Notes under the pieces: generated by a model
Told to the model about the DNA's origin: nothing
The model's database searches: none
Seen by the model: only the letters and a program-made list of their open reading frames with translations
NCBI GenBank assembly: GCA_014649575.1
Contig: BMTH01000004.1
Location: 124,001-188,000 of the forward strand
Reading direction: 5' to 3'
DNA from: Streptomyces griseoincarnatus
Lineage (GTDB): Bacteria; Actinomycetota; Actinomycetes; Streptomycetales; Streptomycetaceae
DNA: 64,000 nt
Shown: in pieces, positions 24,258 to 34,873 of the stretch
Layout: each line of letters starts with the position of its first letter
Numbering within the stretch: position 1 is the stretch's first letter
Program-made: the position numbers and the translations under genes

Positions 24258-24400
24258 CGCGGCGCTTGAACCACCCACCCCCACGAGCCCCGGTCGGCAC
24301 GATGAGGCCTGCCCGGAGAGAAACCCGAGTAGGGGCGAATGCCTCACGCGCCGGAGCGGGCTCACAAGTCGAAACCTGCCCGGTCACCGGCGTCCGCTCA
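24258..24400 (+). promoter_or_regulatory. Candidate ydaO-type (c-di-AMP) riboswitch in the kdp leader
   Basis: The leader contains blocks in the order and wording of ydaO/yuaA RNAs: GCGCTTGAACC at the 5' side, GAAACCCGAGTAGGGGCGAAT (24322-24342, like the ACCC-loop-GGGGTGAAT core, closed by GAGGC/GCCTC), and a 3' block CGAAACCTGCCCGGTCACC. An outer CGGCGC/GCGCCG pairing (24414-24419) can close the structure. c-di-AMP switches control kdp and kimA genes in other bacteria. This was read by eye and the sequence is divergent, so the call is tentative. Confidence 0.4.
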
Positions 24401-24417
24401 TCCTCCGGACGGGGCGC

Positions 24418-24466
24418 CGTCAGCGTTGCGTCAAAGCCGTGGGCCTCGCCGTAAGGGAGGCGTCAA
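24418..24466 (+). promoter_or_regulatory. Candidate KdpE operator upstream of kdpFABC
   Basis: CGTCAGCGTTGCGTCAAAG (24418-24436) repeats the motif found at 7838-7856, with 17 of 19 matches and 11-bp spaced half-sites. A further CGTCAA half-site lies at 24461-24466, 32 bp on, about three helical turns. The first gene starts 78 bp downstream. Confidence 0.5.
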
Positions 24467-24543
24467 CGACCGGCCTGATCCGGCCACCGCTGCGCTTTCC
24501 TCGAATCGTCCGTTCCGACCGAACCTCACTCCAGGAGTTCGCG

Positions 24544-24627
24544 ATGGCCGATCTGGCCTTCGTCGTCACCACGATCGCGGTCTTCGCGCTGGTGGCCCTT
24601 GTCGCCAAGGGGGTGACGAAGCTGTGA
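24544..24627 (+). CDS. 27-aa membrane peptide leading the kdp operon
   Basis: A peptide starting [12 protein letters not shown] and ending AKGVTKL, with one hydrophobic segment at about 4-20 and a Lys-rich end. AGGAG lies 6 nt before its ATG. Its stop overlaps the GTG of kdpF (GTGA), so it is translationally coupled to it. It resembles KdpF in size and topology but not in sequence and may be an additional Kdp subunit or regulator; I know of no assigned function. Confidence 0.7.
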   Translation: MADLAFVVTTIAVFALVALVAKGVTKL

Positions 24628-24713
24628 CCGCCGAGAACATCGTCGGCCTCGTCGTGGCCGTCTCCCTGCTGTGCTATCTCATCCTCGCCCTGATCTTCCC
24701 GGAGAGGTTCTGA
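24624..24713 (+). CDS. kdpF: KdpF, small subunit of the potassium-transporting ATPase
   Basis: This 29-aa peptide ([10 protein letters not shown] to LIFPERF) has a single membrane helix and the Pro-Glu-Arg-Phe end typical of KdpF, which stabilises the KdpABC complex. The GTG at 24624 overlaps the stop of the 27-aa peptide. kdpA follows 8 nt after the stop. Confidence 0.85.
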   Translation: MTAENIVGLVVAVSLLCYLILALIFPERF

Positions 24714-24721
24714 GACAAGAG

Positions 24722-26418
24722 ATGGGTCCCGTACTCGCGGGCGTGCTCCAGCTGCTCGCCCTGATGGCGGCGCTGGCGCTCGCCTGCAAACCCCTCGGCG
24801 CCTACATGGCCAAGGTCTACACCTCCGACAAGCACCTGCGCGTCGAGAAGTGGATCTACAAGGGCATCGGTGCCGACCCCGACACGGAGATGCGCTGGCC
24901 CGCGTACCTGCGCGGCGTCCTCGCCTTCTCGGCCGTCGGCGTCCTGTTCCTCTACCTGCTCCAGCGGCTCCAGGGCCACCTGCCGGGCTCGCTCGGCTTC
25001 GCCGCGATCGACCCGGACCAGGCGTTCAACACGGCCGTGTCGTTCGTGACCAACACCAACTGGCAGTCCTACTACGGCGAGCAGGCCATGGGCCACGTCG
25101 TGCAGACCGCCGGCCTGGCCGTGCAGAACTTCGTCTCCGCCGCCGTCGGCATGGCCGTCGCCGTCGCGCTCGTGCGCGGATTCGCCCTCCCCCACTCTCG
25201 GCTGCGCTCGAGCGGGGGGACGCCCATCCGCACCGGTGAGCTGGGCAACTTCTGGGCCGACCTGGTGCGCGGTGTCGTACGCATCCTGGTGCCCCTGGCG
25301 GCTGTCGCCGCGGTCGTGCTGGTCGCCTGCGGCGCGATCCAGAACTTCTCCGGGATCCACGAGGTCGGCCAGTTCATGGGCGGTACGCAGGAGTGGAACG
25401 GCGGCGCGGTCGCCTCGCAGGAGGCCATCAAGGAGCTGGGCACCAACGGCGGCGGCTACTTCAACGCCAACAGCTCCCACCCCTTCGAGAACCCCACCCC
25501 CTTCACCAACCTCTTCGAGATCTTCCTGATCCTGCTGATCCCGTTCTCGATCACCCGGACCTTCGGTTCGATGGTCGGCTCGGTGAGGCAGGGCTACGCG
25601 ATCCTCGCCACCATGGCCACCATCTGGGTCGGCTTCGTCGCGCTCATGATGTGGACCGAGTTCTCCCACCACGGCCCGGCCTTCGAGGCCGCGGGTGGGG
25701 CGTACGAGGGCAAGGAGGTCCGCTTCGGCGTCGGCGCGTCCTCGATCTTCGCGGTCTCGACCACGCTCACCTCGACCGGTGCGGTGGACTCCTTCCACTC
25801 CTCCTTCACCGGCCTCGGCGGCGGTATCACCCTGCTCGGCATGATGCTGGGCGAGATCGCGCCCGGCGGTGTCGGCTCCGGCCTCTACGGCATCCTGATC
25901 CTGGCGGTCATCGCGGTGTTCATCGCCGGTCTGATGGTCGGCCGCACCCCCGAGTACCTGGGCAAGAAGATCGGCTCCCGCGAGATCAAGCTGGCGGCCT
26001 GCTACATCCTGATCACCCCCGCCCTCGTGCTCGTCTTCACCGCCTGCGCCATGGCGCTGCCGACCCCGGCGAACTCCATGACCAACAGCGGGGCGCACGG
26101 ATTCTCCGAGATCCTCTACGCCTACACGTCCGGAGCCAACAACAACGGCTCGGCGTTCGCCGGCCTGAACGCGGACACGCAGTGGTTCAACACCACGATC
26201 GGCCTGGCCATGCTCCTCGGCCGCTTCGTGCCGATGGTGTTCGTCCTGGCACTGGCCGGCTCGCTCGCCGAGCAGAAGCCGGTCCCGGTGACCGCGGGCA
26301 CCCTGCGCACCGACAAGCCGCTGTACACCGGGCTGCTGGTCGGCACGATCATCATCATCACCGGTCTGACGTACTTCCCCGCGCTCGCGCTGGGACCGCT
26401 GGCCGAAGGGCTGGCGTG

Positions 26419-26419
<1 letters not shown>
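24722..26419 (+). CDS. kdpA: KdpA, potassium-binding subunit of the Kdp ATPase
   Basis: This 565-aa membrane protein resembles a potassium channel. Its selectivity loops include [33 protein letters not shown], and later repeats with [16 protein letters not shown] and [12 protein letters not shown] short stretch near residue 155-170 ([13 protein letters not shown]) is encoded by a Streptomyces palindromic repeat inserted in frame and makes the protein a little longer than usual. Its stop overlaps the kdpB start (TGATG). The ATG at 24722 follows GACAAGAG. Confidence 0.95.
25185..25226 (+). repeat. Palindromic Streptomyces repeat inserted within kdpA
   Basis: The stretch containing CCTCCCCCACTCTCGG and CTCGAGCGGGGGGACG matches a repeat I know from intergenic sites of Streptomyces. 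Here it lies inside kdpA and keeps the frame open, adding roughly 11-14 residues to a cytoplasmic loop. Confidence 0.65.
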
Positions 26420-28542
<2,123 letters not shown>

Positions 28543-28546
28543 GGCC

Positions 28547-29215
28547 ATGAACAACTCCGTCACGAACACCGCCCGGCTGCTCGGGGCGGGCCTGCGCGCC
28601 CTCCTCGTGCTGACCCTGGTGACCGGTGTCCTCTACCCGCTGGTCGTCACCGGCATCGCGCAGGGGCTGTTCCCCGGCAGGGCGAACGGCTCCGAGATCA
28701 AGGCGGACGGCAAGGTCGTCGGCTCCTCCCTGATCGGGCAGGCGTACAACCTGCCCCCGGAGGAGGGCCGGGAGACCCCGGCACCGGACCTGAAGTGGTT
28801 CCAGGGCCGCCCGCAGAACGGCCTCGGCACCAACAGCGTCAACACCCGGTACAAGCTCGTCCTGTCCGGCGCGACCAACCGGTCCGGGGACGACGAAGAG
28901 CTCGTCCAGTGGGTGAAGGACGCCAAGGCCGCCGTCGTCAAGGACAACTCCACGGACACCTACAAGGTGAAGCCGTCCCAGGTGCCCCCGGACGCGGTCA
29001 CCTCCTCCGGGTCCGGCCTGGACCCGGACATCTCCCCGCGGTACGCGGACCTCCAGGTCCACCGGGTCGCCGAGAGGAACGGCCTGTCCACCGCGCAGGT
29101 GCGGAAGCTCGTCGAGGAGCACACCGAGGGGCGCACCCTCGGATTCATGGGAGAGCCGCGCGTGAACGTCCTCGAACTCAACGTCGCCCTGAAGGAACTC
29201 ACGGCGAAGAGCTGA
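28547..29215 (+). CDS. kdpC: KdpC, accessory subunit of the Kdp ATPase
   Basis: This 222-aa protein has one N-terminal membrane helix (about 15-38, with YPLVVTGIAQGLFP) and an extracytoplasmic domain with the family signatures GSSLIGQ and SGSGLDPDISP, ending VNVLELNVAL. KdpC assists ATP binding and complex assembly. It starts 4 nt after kdpB. A hairpin follows its stop, before kdpE. Confidence 0.95.
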   Translation: MNNSVTNTARLLGAGLRALLVLTLVTGVLYPLVVTGIAQGLFPGRANGSEIKADGKVVGSSLIGQAYNLPPEEGRETPAPDLKWFQGRPQNGLGTNSVNTRYKLVLSGATNRSGDDEELVQWVKDAKAAVVKDNSTDTYKVKPSQVPPDAVTSSGSGLDPDISPRYADLQVHRVAERNGLSTAQVRKLVEEHTEGRTLGFMGEPRVNVLELNVALKELTAKS

Positions 29216-29240
29216 CGACGTGACGCGATGTCCTCGGGAA

Positions 29241-29272
29241 CCGGCGGGGCGGGGACGTCCCGGCCCCGCCGG
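29241..29272 (+). terminator. Hairpin between kdpC and kdpE
   Basis: CCGGCGGGGC (29241-29250) pairs with GCCCCGCCGG (29263-29272), and the 12-nt loop can add further inner pairs. Placed 25 bp after kdpC, it may end or reduce transcription so that the regulator genes are expressed less than the transporter. Confidence 0.65.
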
Positions 29273-29349
29273 CTTCCGCAGCAGCGACGTCGGGCGGCCC
29301 CGCTTCCGGACGTGCAGGGCTCGACGTACGACAGGAGAGGCAGACACCC

Positions 29350-30033
29350 ATGACCCGGGTGCTCGTGGTCGAGGACGACCCGCAGCTGGTGCGGGCCCTC
29401 GTCCTGAACTTGCAGGCACGTCACTACGGCGTGGACGCCGCGCCCGACGGCGCCACCGCCCTGCGGCTCGCCGCCGCACGGCAGCCCGACGTCGTACTGC
29501 TCGACCTCGGCCTGCCCGACTTGGACGGCGTCGACGTCATCAAGGGCCTGCGCGGCTGGAGCCGGGTGCCGATCCTGGTCCTGTCCGCCCGGCAGGCGTC
29601 CGACGAGAAGGTGGCCGCGCTGGACGCCGGTGCCGACGACTACGTCACAAAGCCGTTCAGCGTGAACGAACTGCTGGCCCGCCTCAGGGCCGCCGTCCGC
29701 CGCACCGAGGTCGTCCCGGCCGGTCCGGCGGAGACGCTCGTCGAGACGGAGGACTTCACCCTCGACCTGCTGGCCAAGAGGGCGGTGCGCGACGGCAGGG
29801 ACGTGCGGCTGACCCCCACCGAGTGGCACCTGCTGGAGACACTGGTGACCAGCCCCGGCCGGCTGATCACACAGAAGCACCTGTTGAAGGAGGTCTGGGG
29901 CGTCTCGCAGAGCAGCAAGACCAACTACCTGCGGGTCTACATGGCCCAGCTGCGACGCAAACTGGAGAGGGACCCCTCCCACCCCCGCCACCTGATCACC
30001 GAGCCCGGCATGGGCTACCGCTTCGAACGCTGA
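29350..30033 (+). CDS. kdpE: KdpE, response regulator of the Kdp system
   Basis: This 227-aa OmpR-family regulator has phosphoacceptor Asp52 (VVLLDLGLPD), DDYVTKPF and a C-terminal winged helix ending PGMGYRFER. It lies directly after kdpC and 13 nt before kdpD. The start follows AGGAGAGG. It is highly similar to the regulator at 9311-9988; the shared upstream motif of both loci is its most likely operator. Confidence 0.95.
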   Translation: MTRVLVVEDDPQLVRALVLNLQARHYGVDAAPDGATALRLAAARQPDVVLLDLGLPDLDGVDVIKGLRGWSRVPILVLSARQASDEKVAALDAGADDYVTKPFSVNELLARLRAAVRRTEVVPAGPAETLVETEDFTLDLLAKRAVRDGRDVRLTPTEWHLLETLVTSPGRLITQKHLLKEVWGVSQSSKTNYLRVYMAQLRRKLERDPSHPRHLITEPGMGYRFER

Positions 30034-30046
30034 ACCGAGGGACGAC

Positions 30047-32590
30047 ATGGCACGAGGCACGCTCCGGATCTACCTCGGCGCGGCACCGGGCGTCGGCAAG
30101 ACGTACGCGATGCTGTCGGAGGCCCACCGTCGCGTCGAGCGGGGCACCGACTGCGTGGTCGCCTTCGTGGAGCACCACCACCGGCCGCGCACCGAGGTGA
30201 TGCTCCACGGCCTCGAACAGCTCCCGCGCAGGGAGATCGAGTACCGCGGCGGGTCCTTCACCGAGATGGACGTGGACGCCGTCCTGCGCCGCGCCCCCAA
30301 GGTCGCCCTGGTCGACGAGCTGGCCCACACCAACATGCCGGGCTCCCGCAACACCAAGCGCTGGCAGGACGTCGAGGAACTCCTCGCCGCGGGCATCGAC
30401 GTCATATCCACGGTCAACATCCAGCACCTGGAGTCCCTCGGCGACGTGGTCGAGTCGATCACCGGTGTACGGCAGCGTGAGACCGTCCCCGACGAGGTCG
30501 TACGGCGTGCCGACCAGATAGAGCTGGTCGACATGTCCCCGCAGGCGCTGCGCCGCCGTATGGCGCACGGCAACATCTACAAGCCGGACAAGGTCGACGC
30601 GGCGCTGTCCAACTACTTCCGGCCGGGCAATCTCACGGCCCTGCGCGAACTGGCTCTGCTCTGGGTCGCCGACCGGGTCGACGCCCACCTCACCGAGTAC
30701 CGCAGCGAGCACCATGTCTCGGCCATATGGGGCTCGCGGGAGCGGATCGTGGTCGGCCTCACCGGTGGCCCGGAGGGGCGCACCCTGATCCGGCGCGCCG
30801 CGCGGCTGGCCGAGAAGGGCGCCGGAGGGGAGGTCATGGCCGTCTACATCTCCCGCAGCGACGGCCTCACCGCCGTGTCCCCGAAGGAGCTGGCCCTTCA
30901 GCGCACGCTCGTCGAGGATCTCGGCGGCACCTTCCACCAGGTCGTCGGCGACGACATCCCCGCCGCCCTGCTCGACTTCGCCCGGGGGGCGAACGCCACC
31001 CAGATCGTCCTCGGCGTCTCACGGCGCCGCAGCTGGCAGTACGTCTTCGGGCCCGGCGTCGGCGCCACGGTCGCCCGCGAGTCCGGCCCCGACCTCGACG
31101 TCCACCTCATCACGCACGCCGAGGTCGGCAAGGGCCGCGGACTGCCGGTGGCGCGCGGCGCACGCCTCGGGCGCTCGCGGGTGATCAGCGGCTGGCTGGC
31201 CGGCGTGCTCGGTCCCCTCCTGCTCACCTGGCTCCTGAAAAGCGTCGTGCCGGACATCGGCCTCGCCAACCACATGCTGCTGTTCCTGACCCTGACGGTG
31301 GCGGCGGCGCTGCTGGGCGGACTCCTGCCGGCGCTGGCCTCCGCCGTGGTCGGCTCCACGCTGCTGAACTGGTTCTTCACCCCGCCCGTCCACACCCTGA
31401 CCGTCGCCGACCCGCAGAACATCGTCGCCATCGTGGTCTTCGTCGGCGTGGCCGTGGCGGTGGCCTCCGTGGTGGACCTCGCGGCCCGCCGCACCCACCA
31501 GGCCGCCCGGCTGCGGGCCGAGTCGGAGATCCTGTCCTTCCTCGCGGGCAACGTGCTGCGCGGCGAGACCGGGCTGGAGGACCTGCTGGAACGCGTCCGC
31601 GAGACCTTCGGCATGGAGTCGGTCGCGCTGCTGGAGCGGGCCGGTGAGAAGGATCCCTGGACGTGCGCCGGCAGCGTGGGCCCCCGGCCCGCCACGACCC
31701 CGGACGCCGCGGACGTCGACGTCCCCGTCGGCGACCATATGGCCCTGTCCCTGTGCGGCCGGGTCCTGCCGGCCGCCGACCGGCGGGTACTGGCCGCCTT
31801 CGCCGCCCAGGCCGCTGTCGTCGTGGACCGTCGGCGTCTCAAGGGCGAGGCGGACCGCGCGAAGGAACTGGCCGAGGGCAACCGTATCCGCACCGCGCTG
31901 CTCGCCGCCGTCAGCCACGACCTGCGCACCCCGCTCGCCGGGATCAAGGCGGCCGTGACGTCCCTGCGCTCCGACGACGTCGAGTGGTCCGAGGAGGACC
32001 AGGCGGAGCTGCTGGAAGCCATCGAAGAGGGCGCCGACCGCCTCGACCACCTGGTAGGCAACCTGCTGGACATGTCCCGCCTGCAGACCGGCACCGTCAC
32101 GCCGATCATCCGCGAGACCGACCTGGACGAGGTCGTGCCCATGGCGCTCGGCGCCGTACCCGAGGACAGCGTGGACCTGGACGTGCCCGAGAGCCTGCCC
32201 ATGGTCGGCGTGGACCGCGGCCTGCTGGAACGGTCGGTCGCCAACATCGTCGAGAACGCGGTGAAGTACAGCCCGCCGGGCGAGCGCGTCCTGGTCTCCG
32301 CGAGCGCCATGGCCGACCGGGTGGAGATCAGGGTCGTCGACCGCGGCCCCGGTGTCCCGGACGAGGTCAAGGACCGCATCTTCGAACCCTTCCAGCGCTA
32401 CGGCGACGCCCCGCGCGGCGACGGGGTGGGACTCGGACTGGCGGTCGCCCGCGGCTTCGCCGAGGCCATCGGCGGCACTCTGCACGCCGAGGACACCCCC
32501 GGCGGCGGCCTGACCATGGTGCTCGCCGTACGGACCGCGCCCGGGCGCCGGCGGAAGCGGCCGGACGTGTCCCCCGCGGTCACGTCCTGA
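30047..32590 (+). CDS. kdpD: KdpD, potassium/turgor sensor histidine kinase
   Basis: This full-length 847-aa KdpD has an N-terminal KdpD domain with Walker A GAAPGVGKTY and Walker B VALVDELAHTN, a USP-like domain (about 231-365), four membrane helices (about 381-477), a GAF domain (about 500-600) and a kinase core with His624 (AVSHDLRTP), NIVENAVKYSP and GVGLGLAVA. It senses low potassium and phosphorylates KdpE. The order kdpFABC-E-D, with regulator before kinase, is the reverse of E. coli. The intact copy makes the deletion in the 7950-9314 paralogue easy to see. Confidence 0.96.
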   Translation: MARGTLRIYLGAAPGVGKTYAMLSEAHRRVERGTDCVVAFVEHHHRPRTEVMLHGLEQLPRREIEYRGGSFTEMDVDAVLRRAPKVALVDELAHTNMPGSRNTKRWQDVEELLAAGIDVISTVNIQHLESLGDVVESITGVRQRETVPDEVVRRADQIELVDMSPQALRRRMAHGNIYKPDKVDAALSNYFRPGNLTALRELALLWVADRVDAHLTEYRSEHHVSAIWGSRERIVVGLTGGPEGRTLIRRAARLAEKGAGGEVMAVYISRSDGLTAVSPKELALQRTLVEDLGGTFHQVVGDDIPAALLDFARGANATQIVLGVSRRRSWQYVFGPGVGATVARESGPDLDVHLITHAEVGKGRGLPVARGARLGRSRVISGWLAGVLGPLLLTWLLKSVVPDIGLANHMLLFLTLTVAAALLGGLLPALASAVVGSTLLNWFFTPPVHTLTVADPQNIVAIVVFVGVAVAVASVVDLAARRTHQAARLRAESEILSFLAGNVLRGETGLEDLLERVRETFGMESVALLERAGEKDPWTCAGSVGPRPATTPDAADVDVPVGDHMALSLCGRVLPAADRRVLAAFAAQAAVVVDRRRLKGEADRAKELAEGNRIRTALLAAVSHDLRTPLAGIKAAVTSLRSDDVEWSEEDQAELLEAIEEGADRLDHLVGNLLDMSRLQTGTVTPIIRETDLDEVVPMALGAVPEDSVDLDVPESLPMVGVDRGLLERSVANIVENAVKYSPPGERVLVSASAMADRVEIRVVDRGPGVPDEVKDRIFEPFQRYGDAPRGDGVGLGLAVARGFAEAIGGTLHAEDTPGGGLTMVLAVRTAPGRRRKRPDVSPAVTS

Positions 32591-32684
32591 TGGCCCGGGG
32601 AGCGTACGCGCGCACGCGGTCCCGACGAGGCGGACGGTCGCACGGGGGCCGGAGCCCACGCACCACCGAGAGGACTGTGCAGAC

Positions 32685-32852
32685 ATGAAGCCACCCCGGG
32701 AATGGGGTATGCGGTCCCGGATCGTCGGCCTCACGAGCGGCTCGGTCGTCCTGATCGCCGGGGGTGCTCTCGCTGACTCGATGTGGCTCATCGGCGTCGG
32801 CGCGTGGACGCTCATCGCAGCCGGGCTGCTGGAGATGATCTACCGGCCGTGA
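32685..32852 (+). CDS. 55-aa two-helix membrane protein after kdpD
   Basis: The frame from the ATG at 32685 (MKPPREWGMRSR) to the stop at 32850 gives a 55-residue protein with two hydrophobic segments (about 13-30 and 33-50) joined by a short turn, ending LEMIYRP. GAGAGGA precedes the start. It lies 94 nt after kdpD in the same direction. No family is recognised; the composition is that of a real small membrane protein. Confidence 0.55.
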   Translation: MKPPREWGMRSRIVGLTSGSVVLIAGGALADSMWLIGVGAWTLIAAGLLEMIYRP

Positions 32853-32943
32853 TCGCCGCTGCAGCATCGGTCCACGGCGCGGCGAAGCCGGCAACCCGGG
32901 TACGCGCACGTCGCCGACCAGCGGCGTCGACGCTCGGGAGGAG

Positions 32944-34563
32944 TCAGTGCCGTTGCACGGCGTGGGCCTTCTCGTACAGCGCGCGGGTGACGGCGAGCCA
33001 GGTCTCCCTCGGCAGGTCGGGGATCCGGTTCTCCTCCGCGTCGATCAGGAGTTCCTGGAGGATGTGGTGGTCCTCCGGCGCGTCGGACGAGGCGATCGAG
33101 CGCAGGTACTTGGTGAGCCGGGGGACCTGGTACTTCGTGGTCCGGGGATCGACCAGCCACGTGAAGAACCAACGGACCATGCGGGCGATGCGCCGGGTGT
33201 GCAGGTCGGCCGCGTACGGGTCCGAGTGGTCCAGGCGAGGCGTGACGCGGAAGTCCACCGCCAGAAGTCCGGCGAGCAGGTCGCGCGCCGTCTCCTCCGT
33301 CTGGACCGCGTGCGGCAGGTGCTCGAGGACGATGTTCTGCGCCGCGTAGGTCAGGGGCTGGCGCAGGAGGGACAGCAGGTCCTCGTGGTGGGTCTGCGAC
33401 AGGCGTTCCTCTGTTTTGTGCCGGAGGTCGGCGGCGTGTCCCGCACGGTTCGTCGCACACGTCAGGTCGTCGGCCAGGGCACGGACCTGGGACATCTCCA
33501 GAGGGCCCGGCGGCCCCTGTGCCCCAGGAATTTGGAGACCGTCGACCGTCCCGCGACCGGCTGGTCGAAGAGCACCGGCAACGCCTCGTCCCGCAGCGCC
33601 CGTTGACGCTCCGGAGTCAGCCGGTCGGTGATCGCCCCCCGTCCCGGGACCGTGGTGAAACCCGCGCCGTCACCCGTAGTGCCACGGGTGGCGGGCGCGT
33701 CCACTCCTGGGTGGAACTCAGGGGGCGCGCTCGGCGGTGGCGGATACGGGGTCGGCGTGGTCGACGGCCCTGGGTGTCCATGGTGGGTGACGGGCCCCGA
33801 CGGTACTCCGTGGGCGGGCCGTTCCCGCCGCACGGCCGGGACGGACCCGCACGGGCCCTGGGTTTCCGCGGGCCGTCCGTCCGGCGCTTCGAGTGAGCAG
33901 TCCGTCCCCTCCGCGGTACCCCTCGCCTCTTGCCCCGCTGCCTCCGGCTCCGGCTCCGTCTCCGGGCCCGGCTGTCGAGGGGCGGACCCCACGTCCTCGG
34001 CCTGCTGTTGCCGCCACTCCGACGGCGAGGTCCAGCTCGGGTCGGAGACGGATGCCTGTCCGGCCGGCTGACGGCTGGGGAACCGCTGGACGTCCGGCTG
34101 CGGCTGTCGCCGGTGGGTCGGAGCGGGGTCCTGGCTGTGTTCCTGGACCGGGACGGACGGGGCAGGGGCCGGAGCCGGGGCAGGTGAGGGAGCCGGAGCC
34201 CGCACCTGCGCCGGGTTGGCCACGGGGACGGGCCCCGTGTCCGTCCCTCCCGCCCCGTCGTACCTACCGGGCCACACGTCCCGGAGCAGGTCGTGGAAGC
34301 GCCGGTGCGCGGGGTCGGCCGAGTTCGGGTCGGTGTCCAGCAGACGCCGGTACTTCACGTCGGACCGCCAGTGCAGGTAGTGGTCCACGAGGGTGGTGGC
34401 GAGCTCGGCGGCCCGGTCCGCGCCGGGGTCCAGCAGATCGATCCGGCGCAGCCGGCCGCTCGTCCGCCCGGAACGTTCGCTCGACACTGATCCGGAGCAG
34501 ATCCTTCCGCGCTTCGTCGCTGAGGGCGTCGAGGAACGTGCGGTCCTGCACCACCAGAGCCAT
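32944..34563 (-). pseudogene. Hypothetical gene with one or two frameshifts
   Basis: The start MALVVQDRTFLDAL (ATG at 34561-34563) runs about 36 codons to RADER, then must shift frame near 34453-34456, in CGGCCGG, to continue as RRIDLLDPGADRAAEL. A Pro-rich middle follows. Near 33492-33500 a second shift (a 2-nt difference at CTCTGG) would join GHRGRRAL to EMSQVRALADDL and the last 180 residues (to 32944). Alternatively the last part is a separate 183-aa gene starting at 33495 and overlapping. The ends are well conserved in style but match no family I know. Sequencing error, decay or programmed shifting are all possible. Confidence 0.55.
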
Positions 34564-34873
34564 GTATCCGTCGCTTCCGGCAGAGGCCGGCCATCCGGCC
34601 GAGGGGCGGGAGAAAGAATGAGGCAGACGGGTCTGACACTGTACTCGCGCCCCGGCCGCGACGTCCCGTCCCCGCCGCGCACACCCCGGTGGTGGCCATC
34701 GCCGGGGTGGCATGGCCGGGCGAATGCGGGGCACGGTGGACCGCGACGGACCGCCACGTTCCACGGCGTGGCGTGGGCGGAGCGCATGGCCGCGAAGGCG
34801 GGCGGGGTGACCGCATCGGACGAACACGGGCGTGGCCGAAGGCACCGGCCGGCATGACGGGAAAGGGTGTTGC
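34564..34873. other. Divergent intergenic region before the hybrid kinase
   Basis: These 310 bp separate the frameshifted gene and the hybrid kinase gene. No repeat, operator palindrome or consensus promoter stands out. A GGGAAAGGG ribosome site lies at its right end. Confidence 0.4.
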
